Positions 1-13,640 of a stretch of DNA of 64,000 nucleotides are shown in pieces (position 1 is the first letter of the stretch; every line of letters starts with the position of its first letter). Source of the DNA: Adineta steineri (lineage: Eukaryota > Rotifera > Eurotatoria > Adinetida > Adinetidae); the NCBI GenBank assembly GCA_905250115.1, contig CAJNOI010000274.1:1-64000 (forward strand), given 5' to 3'. The notes under the pieces were generated by a model. It had not been told where the DNA came from and did not search any database. It was given only the letters and a program-made list of their open reading frames with translations. The translations under genes were made by a program, and so were the position numbers.

Positions 1-2359
1 TTTTTTTAACAAAATATTTTGAGTAAATACAAAACAATCGAAAACAACATAACATTTGAATTTTCATGCTGATTTAGTTTTCGTTTCAGGTTGCCATAGG
101 TATTCCACAGTTAATTCTTATTAATCATTACTTTTTTAGATAGACATTACAGACAAATGAAGATTAGACTAGTAGATTTGATATTTATCAGATATAATAA
201 TACATTTTATGAAAAAATAAAAAACAATTTGATTATTAACAGAATTAATCATAAAAAATGAACGATGTAAAGAATAGGCAGTGTTGGTACAGTGCGTCAT
301 CTATTAGACAAGAAATATTTATACGTCAAATTGTTCAAATATAATTCTTATTGTCATGTGAAAAACAAATCTTGTACGGTTATCATATGTACAATTTGAA
401 TTAATTAGTAGTACACATTTCAAACTTTCTATAGTAGAGAAAAATATTTTGGCATTTTTCTTGTAATTAACATCTATTAGCCGTGATTAGTTATATTATT
501 TATGAAAATATTGTTCGTGCATGATATACTAAAGGCAAATAGATACCGGACAAAAACATGTTTACAACGAAATTGAAACTCTAAAAATAGTTTTTTAACA
601 ATTTAAAATATTTCTAAAAGGATCTTCTAGGTTTTCATAAGCATGAAATTATTTTTCGTATCATTACAGTACAATAGTTAGTATTAACTATTATTATTTT
701 TATTTAAATGCTATTGAATTGATATATTTTTTTTTCTAATTTTTAATAAAAATCATATATATGAATGATTGTATTTTTTTTTCTTGTCTTGATATAGATA
801 AAATTTAGTATCAAGAGTTAAGCATCATTGCTCTGACGTCAATACATTACTGTTTATTTGAGATAATAATTAAGATATATTACATTTTTTTTAATCAAAA
901 AAACGTAAAGTCACGACCGAATTGTTATTGAAGATAAATGATCATTGATTATAGAAAATATTTCAAATTTTTTTAATCAATATAATATATCAAGATAAAT
1001 GATATATCATCAATCATGATTGATAGAGATAAGAAATTGAAAAAAGTACAAGAAAAATCTAACTTATATTATAATAGTTACATTAAGAATGAATAAAAAA
1101 TGTATATGAAAATTTTTATTAAACCTCAATAAAATAAAAATTAATAGAAAACCAAAAAACCACCGATTTAATTCGAACCATTTTTGTTGCTTATTATTAC
1201 CATGATTGAAACAACAAGTTCTGGTTGAATAATTATCTTTGTTTTCTCACATTCGATTCGTATTTGAGAAGTCACATTTTAATATCTGTCAATATAAGAA
1301 TCATTCAGATTCAAAACAAAATAAAAATACTTTTATACTTTCTCACCAACATCTATCCTTATAAAATTAACATTCAGTATTCATATTTCAAACAATACTT
1401 GATATTGACCATGAAATGCAAGGAAAAAATTAAAATAACAATAGTACTGTTACATTACTTATAAAATAAACACAATCGAAATGATTATTCTTATTACGCA
1501 TATCTTTATATTTACAAAAACAAACTATACTTATTTATCTTAATAGAAACCTACAATAGACAGCGTATTATTTAGAAAAAAAATATAATTTTTTATTATG
1601 ATCATCATTAGTCACCTTCTTTTTCGTAAAAATTTCATTATATTATGATATACAAATCTTATTGATTACCTGTCAATATATAAAATTTGCTATTTGCTTT
1701 CTCCAGGTATCTATGTACGTCATCAAGCGACGTAGCCGATGATGCAATATACATAGATATTACAAATGGATAATTTTAATGATGTTTACATTTTCTTTTT
1801 CGATTATAAAACTACGTCATACTCCTTTTTTTTTTGTTGTTGTTGTCACCTAACATATATCTAATTACGAAAATAAGAACAATTTCAAACACTGATCGGA
1901 GCTTATTTTTATTTTAATCGTTTTTTTTGTATGTTTTAACGAATTTTTTTGTTTCGAACATTAAATATTCGAAATTTCATAGCGTGTTGATCATTCTTTG
2001 TTTATCAAAATTGTTCACGACCGTTTCAACCGAACCATCGGATGACCAGGAATACCATAAAAATATTCCACGTTGTCATGTCGATAATACGGGACACAGA
2101 TACAAGAAAAAAACTGATAATAAGAAGGATAACATCGCAAAATACATACTTCATGCACAAAAAGAAAATCGAAAAAAAAGAAGAAAATAGAATATAAGTA
2201 TATGAAGAAAAATGAACAAGAGATAGATTGATTGCATCCTCGCACAAACCACCGTTATGAATATTTAAATAAAAAAATAAATTATCTATACTCATCATAC
2301 AAAATACAATTTAAAGAAGAAAAAAAAGTTATAGTTTATGTTTTGTTGATTTTTCTTTC
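1..2359. other. AT-rich intergenic sequence, no gene seen
   Basis: Low-complexity AT-rich DNA with poly-T and poly-A runs. The few open frames have no ATG, no homology I recognise and no plausible splice partners. A perfect CRE-like octamer (TGACGTCA) lies near 835 but has no recognisable gene beside it. Confidence 0.6.
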
Positions 2360-3140
2360 TTATTGTAATAAAGATGTAAGACCCAAACCATTTAAAGTCT
2401 TTTCAAGTGTTGCTTGATCAGGAGCATTACGTACATGAACATTTGGTGGTGGAACTGGAATAGCTGGTAAGACTTTTGTTAAATGAGTGGTCTAATAAGA
2501 AAGAAAAAACAAATGATTAGATTATTATAAAGATAATATAGGAAAGAAAATATTTACTGGAATATGTTTTGGGCGTGGTGGTGGAGCTTCACGAATGACT
2601 ATTGGAGCTTGTTCTGGTGGTGGTGGTGGTTGAATACGAACAAAAAGTGGTGGTGGAACTGGTGCCTGAGGTGGTCGTACCTTAGAAGAATATTGAAATA
2701 TTAGAAATGAAATAATAAATTGTAGAAATACATACTTCTTTGATGATAACTGGACCTGGTGCTGGTGGTGCAGGTGGTTTATAATAAGCTAAATTAATTT
2801 TTTGTACGTATGTAATAGGTTTTGATTTCTTTTGAATAACAACTGGGTTGGGATCATGAAAAAATTTATCGTTACCAGGTGTTTTCAATGGGCCAAAAAC
2901 TTGAATGAATCCACCGCCAGGTGTTGCAAATTGTAATGATGGATTGTTAGCAAGTCCAAATTGTTCGGGTGTAATCTTCTGCATAGCATCTCCGTTCATA
3001 ACACTAGCTACAGTTTCGTTAAATGGAACGCTTCCATATTGAGTTGGTGTTTGTAATTGTGCTGGTTTTTGTGCAAGATTAAGCATCTCTTGTAGATGAA
3101 CTGATGGATAGACATGTCCAACACGATCGATGGCAACCAT
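2360..3140 (-). CDS. Proline-rich repeat protein (219 aa), paralogue of the gene at 37.5-40.7 kb
   Basis: Three exons read in phase 0: 2736-3140, 2558-2680 and 2360-2491, with GT-AG introns of 55 and 66 bp. The protein has a non-repetitive N-terminal half of about 110 residues. This is followed by proline-rich modules ending in a hydrophobic-charged motif: PPAPPAPGPVIIKE (about residues 122-135), then a block ending PIVIRE, then PPPRPKHIP. No signal peptide or membrane segment is visible. The segment QKINLAYYKPPAPPAPGP aligns closely with QKITVRYLVPPTPPVPGP of the gene near 39.8 kb, and both have an intron at the II(K/R)E junction, so they are one family. I do not recognise the family and infer no more than a structural or scaffold role. 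The start ATG at 3138-3140 is the first in frame. Confidence 0.7.
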
Positions 3141-6100
3141 GATTTAGGAAATGAAAGTAAAAATAGGGGCTACTAGAATATTAAGCTTCAAATGAAAGCA
3201 TTTCTATAATGATAAATGTTGCGTATTTATACCCTCCTAGTTTGCAAGAGAGAGAAAAACGATGGTGGTAGCCCTTCTCTGTCGCATTTCTCTTTTTTTC
3301 GATTTTTTTTTTTCTCAAGGTTATTGATCAACGATAACTATACTTTCAATTGATACGTATCTCCATCTTGCCACATGTGGTATTCTACACAAACCACCAT
3401 ACTTTGCACTTTACATTCTTTTTTTTTCGCGTCTCTAATGCACGTTTACATGGTTTGATGGGTTAACCCGATGCCCATTCAACCAGAACCGTCAAGCGAA
3501 GAGAAAAAAACATGATGAAAACCGCTTTCATTTTGCCAATATTGATGATTTTTATTTTTTGTTGATATAAAAATACACAAAGGAGAAAAAAAACCATTAT
3601 CTACAAAACAAAATAGACCAATCATTGTATAACGCAAAAATTACAAAACATTGTATATTCTATATAAGAATTACGTCACAGTTGAATGCCCTTTGTTAAA
3701 TAAATATGATGTATTACGTATTTTAAATTTTAATATGAAATAAACAAGGCAGAAAGCCATCTTATTTACTTGGAAAAAAAGATAGTGATTGATTTAATTA
3801 AAAAATATTTTCATAATGGGAAAAATATTACTAATCTTCAAAACAAAACTAAACGAGAAGATTTTAATCATTACACATTATAGTACGTGCGGAAAGAATG
3901 ATAAAAATGTATATCAGAAATTAAATCAGAGACAATATATCGCTTTTATTCAGAATATGTGAAAAATAACATTGATATGGAATCTAATCGATCTAAAGAG
4001 GGTCGCAAATTTTTTTAGATGCATCATAGATATACTTTATTTTATTCAATTAATCATGTTAAGTTAGATAGAAAATAAAAATTATCTGATATATATTGCA
4101 AGTATGAATAAATAACTTTTAGTATTTAATGGTGATAACTAATGAAGAAAATTTTCACAGCTACGATATTTAGTTTACTTAACTTTTCTAGTCTAACACA
4201 AATAAAAGTATGTTTTACTTATCAATAACAATTTTTAGTTTTCAATGATAATGTTGATTAAAAACCTTGAAGTAACCGTATTGATTTAATTAATATTTCC
4301 TATAATATTTATTTTTGCTTCATATTGACAATAATAGAAATGATAATTTTGGAAAAACAACAACAATACAAGGAGAAAAAAATTCAAGATTTTCATTTTT
4401 GATATAATATCAGTATGATTTTTAAGTAAATGATGTATAATTAATTATTAACCGAAATATTCATATACATATATATCAGAGAATGTAATGTTGCATGTCT
4501 AGACAGTAAAAACTATCAAATGAATAACTTAATTATAATTATAATTACACATGTATAGAACTCAAAACTGTTTGGGTGTAGTTCTTCACCATGTCTTGAT
4601 ATTTCAAATATTCATAATAAATAAATAAAGCAAAAACATTTTTTTGTATTTCATACTGCCAAGGACCTAACTGGAAATGGTTTTTCTAGTTGAAAATATT
4701 TACAATTGATTCTATCGAAATTTGAATATTTATTTTCATGAAGAATTATACAAAAACAAAACATACATCTGAATTAGGTAAATTTCTGATATTTAATTTC
4801 AATGAAAAAAATTTTAGAAATAAGAAATAATTCGTTCAAAGACGAAGATTGTAAGTCATTTAAGTATTTTATTCAATCTATTAAGGTCTCTCACATCCTT
4901 CAAAAATCAATCATTCGAATGATCTGAAAGTTTTAGCCAAAATAGTATCATAAAATCAAGGTCTGATGCAACCCGGCAAAAATGGGTATTAGAGTGTGTG
5001 TATATATCATGAATAAAACAGATCAATTAAAAGAAGGACTCTATACTGCATTGAAGCTTGACAGGCTCTTTCAAACGAGTCTAGACAGAGAAATGTCGGA
5101 TGCGTGATTGAAAAGGTATATGTTAAGAAAAAGATTTTTTTTGAAAAAAGTTTGTTTTTTAAGAAGTAAATGATAAAGTTTATCAAAAATCGATATCGAT
5201 TTGAAAGTCATGTTGTTTCTAAAATAAGTGAACACGAACTATCTTCCCGTGCAGTAATTTTAATTTCAAAATTTTTCTAGATCTATTTATAAAAACAATC
5301 CTTTTATTGTTTTGTTTTCATTCAAATATCAGATCAGTTTATTGTATCGTATCTACGTAAATGTGAATAATCGATAATAATTGTCTTGAGAAATCGATTA
5401 TTTTCTCTCGCAATATAATCGCTGTCGATATATGATTGTTAGACAAGGTATTAAACACGTGCTCGATCATTATATGATGACAGGATAATAAATTATACGT
5501 CGTTGATTTCTTTGCACTAACATATTAACGTTATTGACACTATCTAAAGCAATCATCTTTTACGTTCTAAAAATCAAATAAAATGATATACTTTATATCA
5601 TTAATATTAAATAGAAAAGAATATTGATATTTTCAATCGAATCTTTGAGATTATATCATGATGTACTCACAAAAACGATAAATTAGAAAATAAAATTTTC
5701 TGTATTGAAAATAATCAATTTTACATACAGATCTAAAGAAAAACAACATGCAAATTGTTATTTACCTTTATTTCATGACTATTTATTTATGATGCATATA
5801 CATATTATAATTTAAAACGAATGAAATCGTATGAAATTTATATGAATAGAAATAGTTGAGTGTGAAATAAATTAAAGAAAGATAATAGACAGTATACGTA
5901 AGAAATAAAACAAGGAAAAAATATAGATTCGGAATCTTCAAGGTCAAAGTAACACCTAAATATCTATTAGCGCTTGAAGCTACTACCGTATTCCATAGAT
6001 CATTCTACATCGGAATTATTCATTTTTTTTACAGAAGAACATTTGTCAGATGAAGAAAAGAAACTTTGAAAATTAATTATAGATTCAGAATCCTTGATCT

Positions 6101-7814
6101 TGGAAACTTTTACTTCAAATTTTATAAATTTGCGGCAAATACTTTCATTTTGATAGAAACAGTCGAACTAGCATACTGCAATTCTGTAAGTACCGTAAGA
6201 TGATTTGAGTATTTTGTAGTAAATATCAATGTTGAAGTGGATTACTTATCACTTTGGAATCAAAAAATAATATTATTGAATAAAGAATGTTTTTCTGAAA
6301 GTTTAAATAGTTAATATCTAATCAATTCAATAGATTATTTCTTATAACAAGTTAAAGAACAATAGATGTATTTGATCATTTATTGCTATGACATAAAAAT
6401 AGAGGATGTTAGAGTGTATTCGAAAATGTGATTATTCGTAACAATATGAGTCTGATCTTTCTATTGATTAAAAGGAAAACAATATATGGGTAAAAGAAGA
6501 TAATTTGTCAATTTATATAGTAAAAATTTCTAATTTTAGTGGTAAATCTGAAGATGAAATACCTATGAGTAAGATCCATTTCGATTTAATAAATGCAGAA
6601 CGAGATCTAATGAGTATAGAAATTACATTCATATATATAAATTTATTCCATTTAAGGTATTTTGCACATGAGTGTGACGGTTATTACATGTGTGCAATAA
6701 TTGCTCGTAAGATGAATAGAATAGTACAAAATGGATATCATAATGGTAGATAAATTGTAACAGACTTTGTTGTAATCGAAAACAAACATTTATATTTGTA
6801 TAAATAAAATGATAGCTGTGTTTTAAGATAAGAGAATAGTCGAGAATTGATGTTAAATATGCAAATTGGTTAGTACAATCTTAGATTATATGATAAAACA
6901 GGTTTTGTAAAATTCAGAAAGATTTTTGTACATTTAATTGAGATAATGTATTAATATATATATGTCGAAATCAAAATACAATTTACAGTAATGATTATAA
7001 TAAAGAAGAAAATATCATTTTCGATTAATATATGTATGATGTCTAAAATTTTATATATCAGATTACATTTTCAGTTCTTTTGTTTTTAATTATCTAATAT
7101 TAGAGAAAGACAACTATGCAAACTTATATTTGTAGAATCAGATTGATATTAAAATATGTAATGAACATGATGTAATTAGTCGATGTGTTGATGAAATGTA
7201 AAAGATTACAAAATACTTTCACTTTATCTGGTATTATTAGAAGATAATAGAACTAACGATCTACATCGACATGGTGCAGATCTTACGTCGTTGAGTATCG
7301 ATATATCTTCAGCTCTTCTTTGCTTTTTTAAATAAACGAACGTATTTTACTAGATCCTTTTTTATTTCGTTCTATATTTGTTGTAGTACTTCTCTTATTT
7401 CTGATGTCTATGGAATATCACCATGGAGATGTTCAATCAGCTATTTATTTATATATCTTTGACCTAATACTATGAATGTCCATAATTCGGATTCATTTCG
7501 GTTCGTATATCGTTTTCCATATTGGAAATCATATTTTTTACTATATTTTTTTCAACTTTTCTAAGATAATTTAACAATAAATACTATCTTAATGTTATCG
7601 AGTAAACTGTGTAAATAACATGAAATTCAACATCAAATAGACTCGAACTAAATACTAAGAAGTCTTTTTTCAAATTTAGAAATTCGTCTTTAAACGTTCA
7701 AACTAGAGTATGCAAATGTTATGTTAATGGGTTCATCTCATCTTATAATTTCAGTTTCTTTTTTGAACAATGAAGTGGTACCATAGCTGTTTGATGTATG
7801 CCATGAAATTAGTT
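3141..7814. other. Intergenic AT-rich sequence
   Basis: The first 100 bp upstream of the proline-rich gene should hold its promoter. The rest is AT-rich with short chance frames only. The longest (near 6505-6753) starts without ATG and has no recognisable motif. Confidence 0.5.
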
Positions 7815-7965
7815 TTAATTCAACTATATTAAATAAAATCTTTCATTCTAATTTGTATTGAAAATTTACAATGAAGCAAAACAAGAATGTTGATTTAAGT
7901 TCTATTATCAGTTATATTTATAGATAAAAATAGCTTGAATATCATAGGAGAAAACAACAGATATA
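7815..7965 (+). repeat. Orphan copy of the hydrophobin-gene 3' flank
   Basis: This stretch matches the sequence downstream of the gene at 17277-17905 (about 18085-18240), including the shared runs TTTGTATTGAAAAT and an AGCTTGAA-ATCATA segment. It is in plus orientation, whereas the nearest hydrophobin-like gene (9005-9699) is on the minus strand with its own 3' flank at about 8750-9000. No coding exons were found in front of it. It looks like the remnant of a fourth copy or a rearrangement scar. Confidence 0.5.
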
Positions 7966-9004
7966 TATATATGCATGATGTTCAATTGCATTTTATGTTA
8001 ACAAATGTAGTTGAAATCTTTCTACTATTTATTTAGATCTGTTAATAATGAAAAACATTATAGTTTAATATGATATGAATATTGTGATGAGTAATACAAT
8101 TATATTGTATCACGTGTATTAGTATATATATACATACAGTGTGTTGTTGCTGTTTTATATAATATAGAATGAATCATTGACTACAAAATCATGCGTAAAA
8201 CATGGTTTTTTGTTGTTGATAATATTATTTTTTGATGTCTATACATATTTTTATTATCAAGAGATTTGTTGTTTCTTGAATAAATTAATACAATGAAAAC
8301 ACTATTCCTTGGTATTAAACTGTCGGTAGCTATTCGAATTTGACTCAATTTCTTTTGCTATTGATAATATCAAATGATATGTCACTATCTGATAACATTC
8401 TTTATGAGCAATAGCTAAAAAAACAACATCCATTTGAAAATAGCTGGAAGTTTTAAATAAAACTACTTTCATGATCTTAGTTCAGAATATGACATGTTTA
8501 TACATAAATATACTATAGCAAGTCATCATAATAAAAGAAACAAACATATGAAACTTATATCATATTCTGAAATCGAGCAAAATAAAATAGATATCATCTT
8601 TGAAACATTGATAATTTATGTGAAATAACTTTTTTCAAAATCTGCAGTTGATAATATATATTCATCAATTACTCTTGGTGACCGTTATAGATGTTTTTTG
8701 TATTGATTGTTGTCTTTTATCATTTTCAAGCTTTTTTCATCTATTATAGAAATTAAATCAACATATTTGTTCTTCTCATTGTACGCTTTCATTATAAACA
8801 TCACAAAATATTTTAAATAATATAGTTAAATTAAAATCGAATGTCTGTATTATTTTGTGAGATGATATTTTGTGATAATTTATTAATTATACATATATAG
8901 AAAAAGCGAGAATAAATATTTTTTATTGAAAATACGAGAATAAAATATTAGAAAAATAAGAAAAATATTTAGAAAATAAAAATAAAATGTCTTGTTTTAC
9001 TATT

Positions 9005-9699
9005 TTAACGACGAAAACCGGTAATACTACTAAGATCAAGAGTAATCGGTGAACATGAGAAATTAATAACAGAGTAGCCACTGTTACCCTAAAATTAATA
9101 AGTTTATGGGTAAAATGTGAATAAGAAAAGGAGAATAGATTTAAATAACATACTTGACAACAATACATGTTTGTAGTACATCCATTAGTTTGACTACCAC
9201 TGCCTGAATTGTAATTATTACATGCTACTGAAAATATGAATAAAAACAATTATTTATTTATGAAAGAATGTAAAAACAAAAATGAAACATACACTGTTGA
9301 TTAGTCTGCTTATGATAAAATATTGATCCAGTTTCGTCGCTATTTCCATTTTGTAACTGAGCATTATCTAAAACAATATTATAGTTGTTATAAAACAAGA
9401 AAGAAACAATAAACTTTATCATGAAAGATAGTAAAATCTAGCTTTGAACATGATAAATCGTTAAACTTACTTGAGTTAGCAACGTTATTGCAACAGTACT
9501 GATTTCCTGTGCTACATTGATTAGTTGTACTTGTGGTATTTGACTGTTGATTATTAACATAATAGGTTGGACCTGAGCTGCCTGATGATTGTTGACCACT
9601 GTTATCCTTACAACTGCGTTTTTTTCTTAATGGTGATGCACTAGCAGCAATCACAATAGCACCAATAATCATAACACATAAATATTTCGAGATTTGCAT
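9005..9699 (-). CDS. Secreted class I hydrophobin-like protein A (153 aa)
   Basis: Four exons: 9471-9699, 9293-9367, 9154-9227 and 9005-9088, with introns of 103, 65 and 65 bp. All are GT-AG and in phase. Residues 1-22 form a signal peptide (MQISKYLC... ending ASAS), followed by a dibasic KKR. The mature part has C62-X6-C69C70-X33-C104-X13-C118-X5-C124C125-X12-C138 followed by SPI. That is the spacing and terminal C-[ST]-P-I motif of fungal class I hydrophobins, small amphipathic proteins that self-assemble at air-water and surface interfaces. C1 to CC reads QCSTGNQYCCNN, close to the usual basidiomycete form. An extra cysteine (C30) precedes the core. Family assignment rests on cysteine pattern and short motifs, not on a search. 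An unrelated eight-cysteine secreted protein is the main alternative. Transfer from a fungus is inferred. Confidence 0.75.
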
Positions 9700-10010
9700 T
9701 GTTGATATCGACTAGTAGAATTTGATTGTTGATCAGTTAACTGGTAAATATTGAATGAATGAGATATATTATGTATAGATTTTGAAAAGGGTTTATATAC
9801 AAAATATATGATCATTGATGTGGAAAAAAGCTATGCTTTTGTTTAGTCTTCAAACGTCAATCTTACTATTTGTTTTTCTTATTTGAGATGTACATACAAA
9901 GAAAATCACATCTGGTTTTGTTCATAATTTTTCATTGACGTCAAAAACAAGATTATATTTAGCATGAAAACAGTTAAGAGAGTGTAATAATGACGTTATT
10001 TTATTGCGTG
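9700..10010 (-). promoter_or_regulatory. Promoter of hydrophobin-like gene A
   Basis: Reading on the minus strand, a TATATAAAC box lies about 95 bp before the ATG. A perfect CRE-like TGACGTCA is at 9936-9943 and an AACGTCAT half-type site is at about 9988-9997. The same elements occur in the same order in front of genes B and C. CREB/ATF-type factors are the known binders of this octamer; their use here is inference. Confidence 0.55.
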
Positions 10011-10250
10011 TTTGATGAGTGTATAATATGTATTTGTATAATATTCATAGTTTATAAGAGAACGAGCAAAAAAATGAGATAAAAATAGTAAGACAAAAGG
10101 TGCACTTAATAATATGAGAAAAATATTAGATTTATTATTGTAGAAATGAGTGATATTTTTAAGATGTGAAAAAGAAACAAAAATGAATGTTAATTTTAAT
10201 TCTAAATGATATCGTGTGTGGGAATCAATGAATTTTATTTTCTTAAAAAA

Positions 10251-13080
10251 AAGAAGAACAAGCTAATGAGAAATTATTCATTATTGATATTATTAGAGTC
10301 AAATAATCTTCATCATAAAATATATAGATAAAATATTAATTAGACAGAATATATATACATTGTAAAAGTTTCAATGATGTAAATAGTAAAAACTATACGA
10401 TATGTAGAAACATTTCAGAGTCTTTTGAATGAACAACATTTATATAGTATAGTATATACCTAATAATATTCATACAAAACAAATTGTTGTTCTTAAAAAA
10501 TATTATGACTCGGTAAATTGTCTAAGACTGTTATTTTTTATGAAAAGATGCTATCTAAAGTTAATATCATTTAGATATTTCTCTTGCATTTCATAGGTAA
10601 ATAAACTTTCTTATATAATTTTTCTACGCCAATTTGTATAATAATAAATAAATGGAAAAAAATATGTTCTATTATATGTAAATAACAAAAAATGATAATT
10701 AATTAAAAGAATCTTTACTTCTTGGATATTGATGAATAAAAGTCAAATTGTTTCTATATGGATATTTGAAAGTTATAGTAATACTATCGTTTACAGTGCG
10801 TAAGAATTAATTTCGAAAACTCATTTTATATATTAAGAACAATATTAGTTGGTACTTGGAAAACGTTTTTGTGTAACCCGGACAGATATGAGACTAATAA
10901 ATAGTAAAGATCGATACGTTTTACTAGTTTTGTCAGACTGATTAAAATGTATGTACGGACAGTAATTATTGCTTTTATTAACATTGATTTTTTATGATAG
11001 AAACGTTCCTGGTTGAAATAGTTTCGAAAAATTAACAAAACTAAGTTTTATACAGAGCACGACTGCATATAAATCAAGAGCCTAAACGAAAACAGAGAAA
11101 TACAAATTGCGTTGATGATCCATGTCTAATCATCATAATGAATGAGCAAAAAAAAAGGACTATTAAAGTATTATAATATCAACCTTCTGATTATTCTCGA
11201 TAATTAGCAATTATTAACTTTGTCAATTCTTTCTTCTATTCTTCAGAGACGAATTAAGTATGTCAGTTAAGAATATTTGGTCTGCTCTATATAAAAATTG
11301 TGAAGCAATCAAATCATAAGTTCATGTTGTATAACATTCCAGATGACTTGTATCTAATCTCATTGAATTTATATGAAATATGAGAGAGTAGTGTATATCT
11401 AAATCTATTCCATAACCCATGCTGTTCAAGTCACTCGAAAACTGATGGTTAACTGCATTGAATCTTTCACTGAACAGAGAGGTTAACTATTTGGTCGATT
11501 GCGATGAATCGGTATGAGTACATAAAAATATTATTCGTCAACGGTATTGTTAGAAATCAGCGAATACTAAGTAAAAAATATTTGATATATATTCATAATT
11601 CGTGGCAATCGGACTAGTAGTAATGCAAGAATAATCAATTAATTCAAAATTCAAGTTTTCATTAACACTTTATGGATACTGCGATTAAACAATATAATGT
11701 ATTACCATAAGGAAGTTATTAACGATTAGTTACATTAATGATCTGGCACTGATGTATATATACTTACATCTAATTCAAAGAGCTATATGTGAGGAAGAGA
11801 TAATTAGTAAAACAATGAAATCTCAACAGCAAATACAGATATTACAAATAAAGAAAAAAAATTATTTTTGTCTCTTTTATTATAGACAAGAATCAATAAT
11901 CTTAGTTCACAGAATTAAATGATTATAAAATATGCACATAAAAATGAAAATCGTTTTTTAACTTGGTAAAACTGTTTGATATAATGACATGTGAAATACG
12001 AATGAGTATGTAAGTAACTATAACTTCCGACTGATTCAGAAATTGTCGACGATAGTAATATATAATACGTGAGGTTAATAAATGAGTTGTCTAAGACCTA
12101 TGCAACTACAAATGGATGGCAAAATTTACTATGTTAAATAAAGTTTTTTCATATTTGTGTTCATATTGTATATTAATTCATGGCAATCATATATGTATTT
12201 CATTATTAAGCAAATGTCTAAAAATCTTATATCTCGTACATAAATCAATGTATGCTTAGGAAAAATATTTAAGATCGACTGTATTACTCTCTTTAAAAAA
12301 GAATGAGATATTATTTTACAAAAATTCTATGATTAAATTGTCGTAAATATTACATTAATGAAACGAGTAGAAAAAAGAATCTAGAATGAAAGAACACATA
12401 ATTGATATTACAAATCAAACAGAATCTTCAAATATTGTAAAACATACTAATGAACAAAAACATATATTTCATGTCTCACCACTGACAAATCCACCATTAG
12501 AATTAGTATGCAAGAAGGATATCTACCTGATATTATTTTTAAATAGCATCTATTCACATTAAACAACAGTTTCAAACAATTCAGCAAGTTATGATATGTT
12601 TTAAGAATAACAATAATTCAAAATATAATTCATCTCCTTCTTTTTTTCTGTTCTTCAATTTTCCATCCATCAACAACTTGTTCACATATATGCATATATT
12701 GTAAATCCACTTCCCTATTATTATTTCTGATAATGATAGAAGTCTTTTATTGGAATCTTGAATAAAATTGACATTTACTAAATATTTACCGTTCTTCATA
12801 GGAGTTTAATAATTAATTATTCTTCGAAGTTTCTTCTAAAATCTGGATTAGTTAAGATTCATATTATTTTGTTTGAATATTATTAGATATGCACTATATT
12901 ACATTAATGTTATTCATTTAAAAAAATGCTACGAAATTTTTCCAGATACCTCATAGTTTTTACTTTTTACATCATTGAAACTTTTTAAAAATATACATAG
13001 ATTTCATTCCTAACTGTTATTTCATCTATATGTTTTATGATAAAGATCATTCAATTCTAATAATATCAATAATAAATAGT
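10251..13080. other. Intergenic AT-rich sequence
   Basis: It separates the divergently oriented hydrophobin-like genes A and B. Only short chance frames are present and no recognisable gene or repeat was seen. Confidence 0.5.
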
Positions 13081-13257
13081 TTCTTATTAATTTGATTTTT
13101 TTTTTAGAAAACATTCAAAATTAAAACCAACATTCATTTTGATTCTTTTTTCACATCTAAAAATATCACTCATTTCTACAGACATAAGTTTAATACTCTT
13201 TTTATATTATCAAGTGCACCTTTTGTCTCTATATTCATTTCTCCACCTTTAACTCTC

Positions 13258-13285
13258 TTTCTTTCCTTTCCTTTCCTTTCCTTTA
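13258..13285 (+). repeat. (CTTTC)n microsatellite
   Basis: A short pyrimidine pentamer array lies in the far-upstream part of promoter B. A degenerate version lies at about 16900-16920 before gene C. Confidence 0.8.
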
Positions 13286-13339
13286 TAAAACATGAATATT
13301 ATACAAATACATATTATACACTCACCAAATACACAACAA

Positions 13340-13640
13340 GATAACGTCATCAATACACTCTCTTAACTATGCTGATGTTAAATATAATCTTGTTTTTGAC
13401 GTCAGCCAATAATTATGACCAAATCCAGACATGATTCTCTTTGTATGTATTTCTTCAATTCAACAAAATAAATCATAAGATTGACGTTTGAAGATTAAAC
13501 AAAAGCATACTCTTTTCCACATCAATGATCATATATTTTGTATATAAACACCTTTCAGAATCTATACATAATATATCTCATTCACTCAATATTTACCAGT
13601 TAACTGATCAACAATCAAATTCAACTAGTCGATATTAACA
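13340..13640 (+). promoter_or_regulatory. Promoter of hydrophobin-like gene B
   Basis: It carries an AACGTCAT site at about 13343-13350, a CRE-like palindrome TGACGTCA at 13397-13404, and TATATAAAC at 13541-13549, 100 bp before the ATG. The leader ends CTAGTCGATATTAACA directly before ATG, as in gene C. Confidence 0.6.

Larger units (their letters stand above)
8750..10250 (-). repeat. Hydrophobin-like duplication unit, copy A (inverted)
   Basis: Promoter, four-exon gene and 3' flank are shared with the units at about 13080-14550 and 16720-18190, but on the opposite strand. Landmarks present in all three are a conserved far-upstream block reading TCAAGTGCACCTTTTGTCT (diverged in this copy), paired CRE-like sites, the TATATAAAC box and the 3' block with TCTTCTAAATATTTTTCTTA-like sequence. 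Confidence 0.75.

Noticed and set aside
1927-2190. 87-codon frame with a hydrophobic segment resembling a signal sequence
   Set aside because: No ATG in the frame, low-complexity lysine-rich end, no splice partners; likely chance in AT-rich DNA.
6505-6753. 82-codon frame
   Set aside because: Non-ATG start, no motif or neighbour support.
12386-12562. ATG-started 58-codon frame
   Set aside because: Short, no motif, composition like surrounding intergenic DNA.
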